DNA from: JAWXBM01 sp034440115
Lineage (GTDB): Bacteria > Pseudomonadota > Gammaproteobacteria > Xanthomonadales > SZUA-36
Length of the DNA stretch: 64,000 bases
Assembly (NCBI GenBank): GCA_034440115.1
Contig: JAWXBM010000107.1
Span: forward strand, 1-64,000
Direction of reading: 5' to 3'
Of the stretch, positions 60,697 to 64,000 are shown piece by piece. Numbering within the stretch: position 1 is the stretch's first letter; every line of letters starts with the position of its first letter. The position numbers and the translations under genes were made by a program. The notes below the pieces were generated by a model. It had not been told where the DNA came from. It searched no databases and was given only the letters and a program-made list of their open reading frames with translations.

Positions 60697-63468
60697 ATGA
60701 ATCGAATACCAAAGCTGGAATGGATCGCCATTCTCGTCCTCGCTGCCAACACTGCGCTTGCTGCAGAAGTAGACCCGTCTCCGGATCAGGCTGAAGCCGG
60801 ATCCATCGCAGCCATCGCGGAATTCACCAGCGAAGCCCGTTTTGTCAGTCCCTGGGTTGCCTATGTTCCCGCCTCCACGACGGTACCGTCACCCACTTCA
60901 GTTTTAGGGCATGTGATTGGGGCACCGGGTGAACTGACGCATTCTGCGAAAATTGTCGACTACGTACGAAAAGTCGCGGCCAGTTCTCCACGTGTGCATG
61001 TAGAGACCATTGGGTTATCAGAAGAAGGTCGGGATATCGTCCTGGTCGTTATCGCTGATGAAGACGGTATCCGTAATCTGGACCAGCTGAAGGCAGCCAG
61101 TGCGGCACTGGCGGATCCACGCAACACCAGCCCGGAGCAGGCCAAGAAAATTATTGCCAGTGCACGCCCCGCTTACTATTTCAATTGCAATATCCATGCA
61201 GATGAAACCGGCAGCGGCGAAATGTGTATGGAGCTGATTTATCGCCTGGCTGTCTCTGAACAACCCATGATCAAAGCCATCCGCGAAAACCTTTTGGTAT
61301 TGATCAACCCAGTGTCCGAACCTGATGGCCGCGACAAGGTGGTCGACTGGTTTTATCAATACCTGAAAGGCAAAACGGATTTTGCTGCTCTGCCAAGGCA
61401 AAGCCCGCCTTATTGGGGTCGCTATGTTTTTGTCGACATCAATCGTGATGCACACCAAAAAGCCTTTGCGACCACACAGGCGGTAAGCAAAATGTATTTT
61501 GATTACCACCCGGTAGTGGTACATGACCTGCACGAGGCTATAGCGCTGCTGCTCTCCTGGAATGGAACCGGCCCGTACAACCCTCACATTGACCCCATTG
61601 TCACGACGCGCTGGCTGGAAATGAGCTTTCACGAAATGAGTGCCATGAGTGGTATGGGGATGCCAGGGGTCTGGACCTGGAATTTCGGCGAAGGCTTTGG
61701 CCATCACTATCTGGACTCAATCGCCATCAATCACAACGGCATTGGCCGTGGTTATGAAACTTTTGGCAACGCAACCGCCGAAACGGTGACCCGGCAGCTT
61801 GAGCCCGAAGACCTGAGCCGCGAATGGTACCGCCCCTGGCCACCTGAACAAACTTTTTCCTGGTCCATGCGGGACAACGTGAATTATCAGCAAACAGGCG
61901 CCTTGGCCATACTCGACCGGTCGGCACGGCAAGCCAAAGAAATGTTGTGGGATTTTTATCAGACGGGCTACAACTCCTGGCAAAAAGGTATCACCGAAAA
62001 GCCCTACGCATTCATCATTCCAGCGCAGCAAGCGGATCGCTTGCGGGTTATGCAAATGATCAATCGTTTGCGCAAACAGCACATCGAAGTAGGCCAGCTG
62101 AAATCTGCAATCGCGCTGGAAGAAGGGCGCTTTGAAGCTGGCGATTACATCGTGAAGCTCGACCAGCCATACCGGAATTTCGCAGTAGACGTATTACAGC
62201 CCCAGTATTTTCCGGAAGACTATGAGCAATTGCCGTATGACGATGTTAGCTGGGCTTATCCGGTGGGTTTTGATGTCACGACATTGCCAATCGAGGATGA
62301 GCGAGTAAAGCAACTTGAGATAAGGCTGCTGGAGAATGATGCCAGCGTGTCAGGGATAGTGCAGGGCAAAGGCCCCGTCTATCTGTTACGCGATCAAGGC
62401 CAAGAGTCTCTGCTTGCTGCCCGATTCCGATTGTCTGCCTTCAAAGTAGAAATAGCTGAACAGTCGTTTACTCAAGGCGAGATCGAATACCCACCTGGCT
62501 CCTGGATGATTTCAGCAGTGGCCGAATCGAATGCGAAGCAACTCAGCTCAACTTTAGAGTCTGTTAGCAAGGAGCTGGCCCTGGATTTTCACTCGACCGG
62601 TAAGTTGCCACAGGTACGGAGCCACGAAGCTGTATTGCCACGAATCGGCTTATGGGTGCCCTGGGCTGACACCGACATGATGGGTTGGATACGTTATGTT
62701 TGGGACCAACAGAAAATACCCTACACCTACCTGCGCGATGAGGATTTACGCGCCGGAGCATTGAAAGATCAGGTGGATGTTATCGTTTACGGGCCCTTTT
62801 CTCGTCTTGAACTAACAGGTCAAATTCATGGATTAGCCGCCACCAACGGTCCCATCCCATTCAAGAGTACAACGCAATATCCCAGCCTGGGTGTTCCAGT
62901 GGCTTCGGACGATATAACCGGAGGTCCCGGCTACCTGGGATTGGCTCAACTTCAACAATTCGTCGAATCGGGCGGTGTGCTGCTGACGCTGGGGAAAGGC
63001 ACCAGCCTGGCTTTGGAAGGTGGTTTGGTGCGGAATGTTGAAAGGCACAACGACAGTAAAGTTTTTACACCCGGAGCAGAGCTGCGCGCGACTTTCCAAC
63101 AAACAAACCACCCCATCGCTTACGGGTATGGGCCAGAAACCTCGATATTCCGGACCCAATTGCCGGTTTACAACACACCACGGCGCTGGATCACCATGGC
63201 CTATTGCACATCCTGCCTGACCGGACCAGAAGATACTCGGCACGTGGTCATGACCTGGGGCGGGCAAGCTGACATGCTGGTTAGCGGCGGCATGCATGGC
63301 AAAGCCGAACTGGCCGGTCATCCGGCTATTCTGGATATTCCTGCCGGTGCAGGCCACGTCATCACATACAATTTCAATGGCATCCATCGCGACATGAATC
63401 GCAGCGATTATCGCTTGGTGTGGAATGCCCTGATCAATTGGAACGCGCTGCCAAAAGATCGACCGTGA
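60697..63468 (+). CDS. Secreted M14 family zinc carboxypeptidase
   Basis: A 923-residue exported protein: signal peptide MNRIPKLEWIAILVLAANTALA, then an M14-type domain (about 70-370) with the zinc motif YFNCNIHADETGSGEMCMEL (H and E about residues 166-169), LINPVSEPDGRDKV and the third ligand in VVVHDLHEAIALLLSW. The catalytic C-terminal glutamate region is less clear. The other ~500 residues are a long family-specific extension (GPVYLLRDQGQESLLAARFR, HDNDSKVFT-like elements) with no recognised domain. Carboxypeptidase or amidase activity on secreted peptides is expected. A terminator follows. Confidence 0.87.
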   Translation: MNRIPKLEWIAILVLAANTALAAEVDPSPDQAEAGSIAAIAEFTSEARFVSPWVAYVPASTTVPSPTSVLGHVIGAPGELTHSAKIVDYVRKVAASSPRVHVETIGLSEEGRDIVLVVIADEDGIRNLDQLKAASAALADPRNTSPEQAKKIIASARPAYYFNCNIHADETGSGEMCMELIYRLAVSEQPMIKAIRENLLVLINPVSEPDGRDKVVDWFYQYLKGKTDFAALPRQSPPYWGRYVFVDINRDAHQKAFATTQAVSKMYFDYHPVVVHDLHEAIALLLSWNGTGPYNPHIDPIVTTRWLEMSFHEMSAMSGMGMPGVWTWNFGEGFGHHYLDSIAINHNGIGRGYETFGNATAETVTRQLEPEDLSREWYRPWPPEQTFSWSMRDNVNYQQTGALAILDRSARQAKEMLWDFYQTGYNSWQKGITEKPYAFIIPAQQADRLRVMQMINRLRKQHIEVGQLKSAIALEEGRFEAGDYIVKLDQPYRNFAVDVLQPQYFPEDYEQLPYDDVSWAYPVGFDVTTLPIEDERVKQLEIRLLENDASVSGIVQGKGPVYLLRDQGQESLLAARFRLSAFKVEIAEQSFTQGEIEYPPGSWMISAVAESNAKQLSSTLESVSKELALDFHSTGKLPQVRSHEAVLPRIGLWVPWADTDMMGWIRYVWDQQKIPYTYLRDEDLRAGALKDQVDVIVYGPFSRLELTGQIHGLAATNGPIPFKSTTQYPSLGVPVASDDITGGPGYLGLAQLQQFVESGGVLLTLGKGTSLALEGGLVRNVERHNDSKVFTPGAELRATFQQTNHPIAYGYGPETSIFRTQLPVYNTPRRWITMAYCTSCLTGPEDTRHVVMTWGGQADMLVSGGMHGKAELAGHPAILDIPAGAGHVITYNFNGIHRDMNRSDYRLVWNALINWNALPKDRP

Positions 63469-63496
63469 TCTCTATCTGTGGAAATTGAAAACCAGC

Positions 63497-63532
63497 AAAA
63501 AAAGGCCCGCAATTGCTTGCGGGCCTTTTTTT
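63497..63532 (+). terminator. Rho-independent terminator of the M14 gene
   Basis: AAAAAAAGGCCCGC (63497-63510) and GCGGGCCTTTTTTT pair around AATTGCTT, followed by T residues, about 30 bases after the stop. Confidence 0.92.
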
Positions 63533-63535
63533 AAA

Positions 63536-63585
63536 TGGCTCCCCGGCACGGATTTGAACCGCGGACCTAGTGATTAACAGTCACT
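63536..63585 (-). tRNA. tRNA-Asn, 3' half only (attachment-site remnant)
   Basis: On the minus strand this is the 3' half of tRNA-Asn: anticodon arm loop CTGTTAA (63574-63580, anticodon GTT), anticodon stem TCACT, variable loop, T arm CGCGGTTCAAATCCGTG, acceptor strand CCGGGGA and encoded GCCA end. The 5' half (acceptor TCCCCGG, D arm and first anticodon strand context) is absent; instead the sequence continues as TTAAAGTGACC. A tyrosine recombinase gene follows, so the break is an att core rather than random damage. Confidence 0.9.
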
Positions 63586-63588
63586 TTA

Positions 63589-63790
63589 AGAGTGACCACG
63601 AAAACCAGTTTCAACCTTCTTCATGTCACATCAAATCAGTTCAATAATTCTCAGATATATTCCTTTAAATGGCTATACAGAAAGCTTTATGGTTGTTTTG
63701 ACTTGTTTCAGTCCGCTTCACGACGCATCATCTCAGTTGTCTGTAAGTCACTCGTTCAAGTAACCACCAGAGTGACCACAAGTAACCATG
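63589..63790. repeat. Arm-type repeat candidates next to the integrase
   Basis: AGTGACCAC recurs at 63591, and near 63755-63790 three related ten-base units occur in a row: AGTAACCACC, AGTGACCACA, AGTAACCATG. Such clustered short direct repeats beside an att core are typical of integrase arm-binding sites. No gene is seen here; the frames reported on the plus strand overlap the tRNA remnant and lack support. Confidence 0.5.
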
Positions 63791-64000
63791 AGGGTCAGCA
63801 CAGAAATGCTTACTGATACAAAGTTGAAGAAGCTGAAGGGAAAGAAGTACGCCTACCGCATTTTCGATAAGACATTAGGTGATCCTGGATTTGGCGTGAG
63901 GGTTACACCTAACGGCCATGTCTCATTCTTTCAGATGTATCAAATGGACGGTAAGCGCCGATTCATGAATCTTGGAAGCTTTTCTGATTGGACCCTGGCA
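63788..64000 (+). CDS. Tyrosine-type phage/ICE integrase, N-terminal part (partial)
   Basis: The frame runs off the window. It reads MLTDTKLKKLKGKKYAYRIF then DKTLGDPGFGVRVTPNGHV, and SFFQMYQMDGKRRFMNLGSF, the DUF4102-type N-terminal arm-binding domain of tRNA-targeting integrases. ATG may be at 63788 or 63806. It stands 200 bases from the tRNA-Asn remnant, so it is the integrase of an element inserted at that gene and most of the element lies beyond the window. Confidence 0.88.
   Translation, partial: MRVSTEMLTDTKLKKLKGKKYAYRIFDKTLGDPGFGVRVTPNGHVSFFQMYQMDGKRRFMNLGSFSDWTLA

Noticed and set aside
63592..63816. Plus-strand frame MTTKTSFNLLHV...
   Set aside because: It crosses the att region and arm repeats and starts inside the tRNA remnant border, with no ribosome site or similarity.

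Overview
The window reads as the chromosome of a gammaproteobacterium of the Pseudomonadales/Cellvibrionales type with moderate G+C. This is inferred from gene order and protein motifs; no search was run. The housekeeping blocks are pheT-ihfA-merR-tRNA-Pro; mltD-gloB-yafS-rnhA-dnaQ; queG/nnr-tsaE-amiB-mutL-miaA-hfq-hflX-hflK-hflC-yjeT-purA ... rnr-rlmB; rluB-scpB-scpA; and smc-zipA-ligA. The second and third are also found in Enterobacteria, while smc-zipA-ligA with ScpAB (not MukBEF) and an endonuclease-type MutL point to a Pseudomonas-like relative.

Layout. 1-9.7 kb: translation (PheT), IHF-alpha, a MerR regulator, tRNA-Pro with its own terminator, zinc-independent FolE2, three cell-wall enzymes (M23 peptidase, MltD, MltF), GloB, RNase HI and DnaQ. 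10-17.6 kb: GltX, a WYL regulator, a 21-bp tandem repeat array, an acyl-CoA dehydrogenase, a palindromic intergenic element, a class III aminotransferase and QueG. 17.6-29.5 kb: the nnr-to-purA block, ending in a 35-residue lysine-rich protein not found by a normal length cut-off. 29.5-31.0 kb: a two-gene HTH plus nucleotidyltransferase cassette bounded by two near-identical copies of the same terminator. 31-36 kb: tRNA-Leu, RNase R, RlmB, a deaminase and a nitrilase. 35.9-36.9 kb: an AT-rich patch of decayed genes. 37-50.9 kb: HD hydrolase, RluB, ScpB, ScpA, a YrdC-type protein, YciI, BolA, a broken HigB/HigA pair, QueF, SMC, ZipA, LigA and a lipid kinase. 51-63.5 kb: SYLF protein, BKACE enzyme, large secreted TolB-like/PHP-like protein, a wrecked sodium symporter, a Tat-exported flavoprotein, a GC-rich P-type ATPase and a secreted M14 peptidase. 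At 63.5 kb the window enters an integrated element: the 3' half of a tRNA-Asn gene followed by a tyrosine recombinase cut off by the window end.

How it works together. Most genes serve core functions: tRNA charging and modification (PheT, GltX, TsaE, MiaA, QueG, QueF), DNA replication, repair and segregation (DnaQ, RNase HI, MutL, LigA, SMC-ScpAB), RNA control (Hfq, RNase R), membrane proteolysis control (HflK/HflC), peptidoglycan turnover and division (MltD, MltF, AmiB, M23, ZipA). The accessory material is concentrated at 12.5-14.4, 29.5-31.0, 35.9-36.9, 42.5-43.0, 55.2-60.5 and 63.5-64 kb. The most interesting candidate for an under-described system is the HTH/nucleotidyltransferase cassette at 29.5-31.0 kb.
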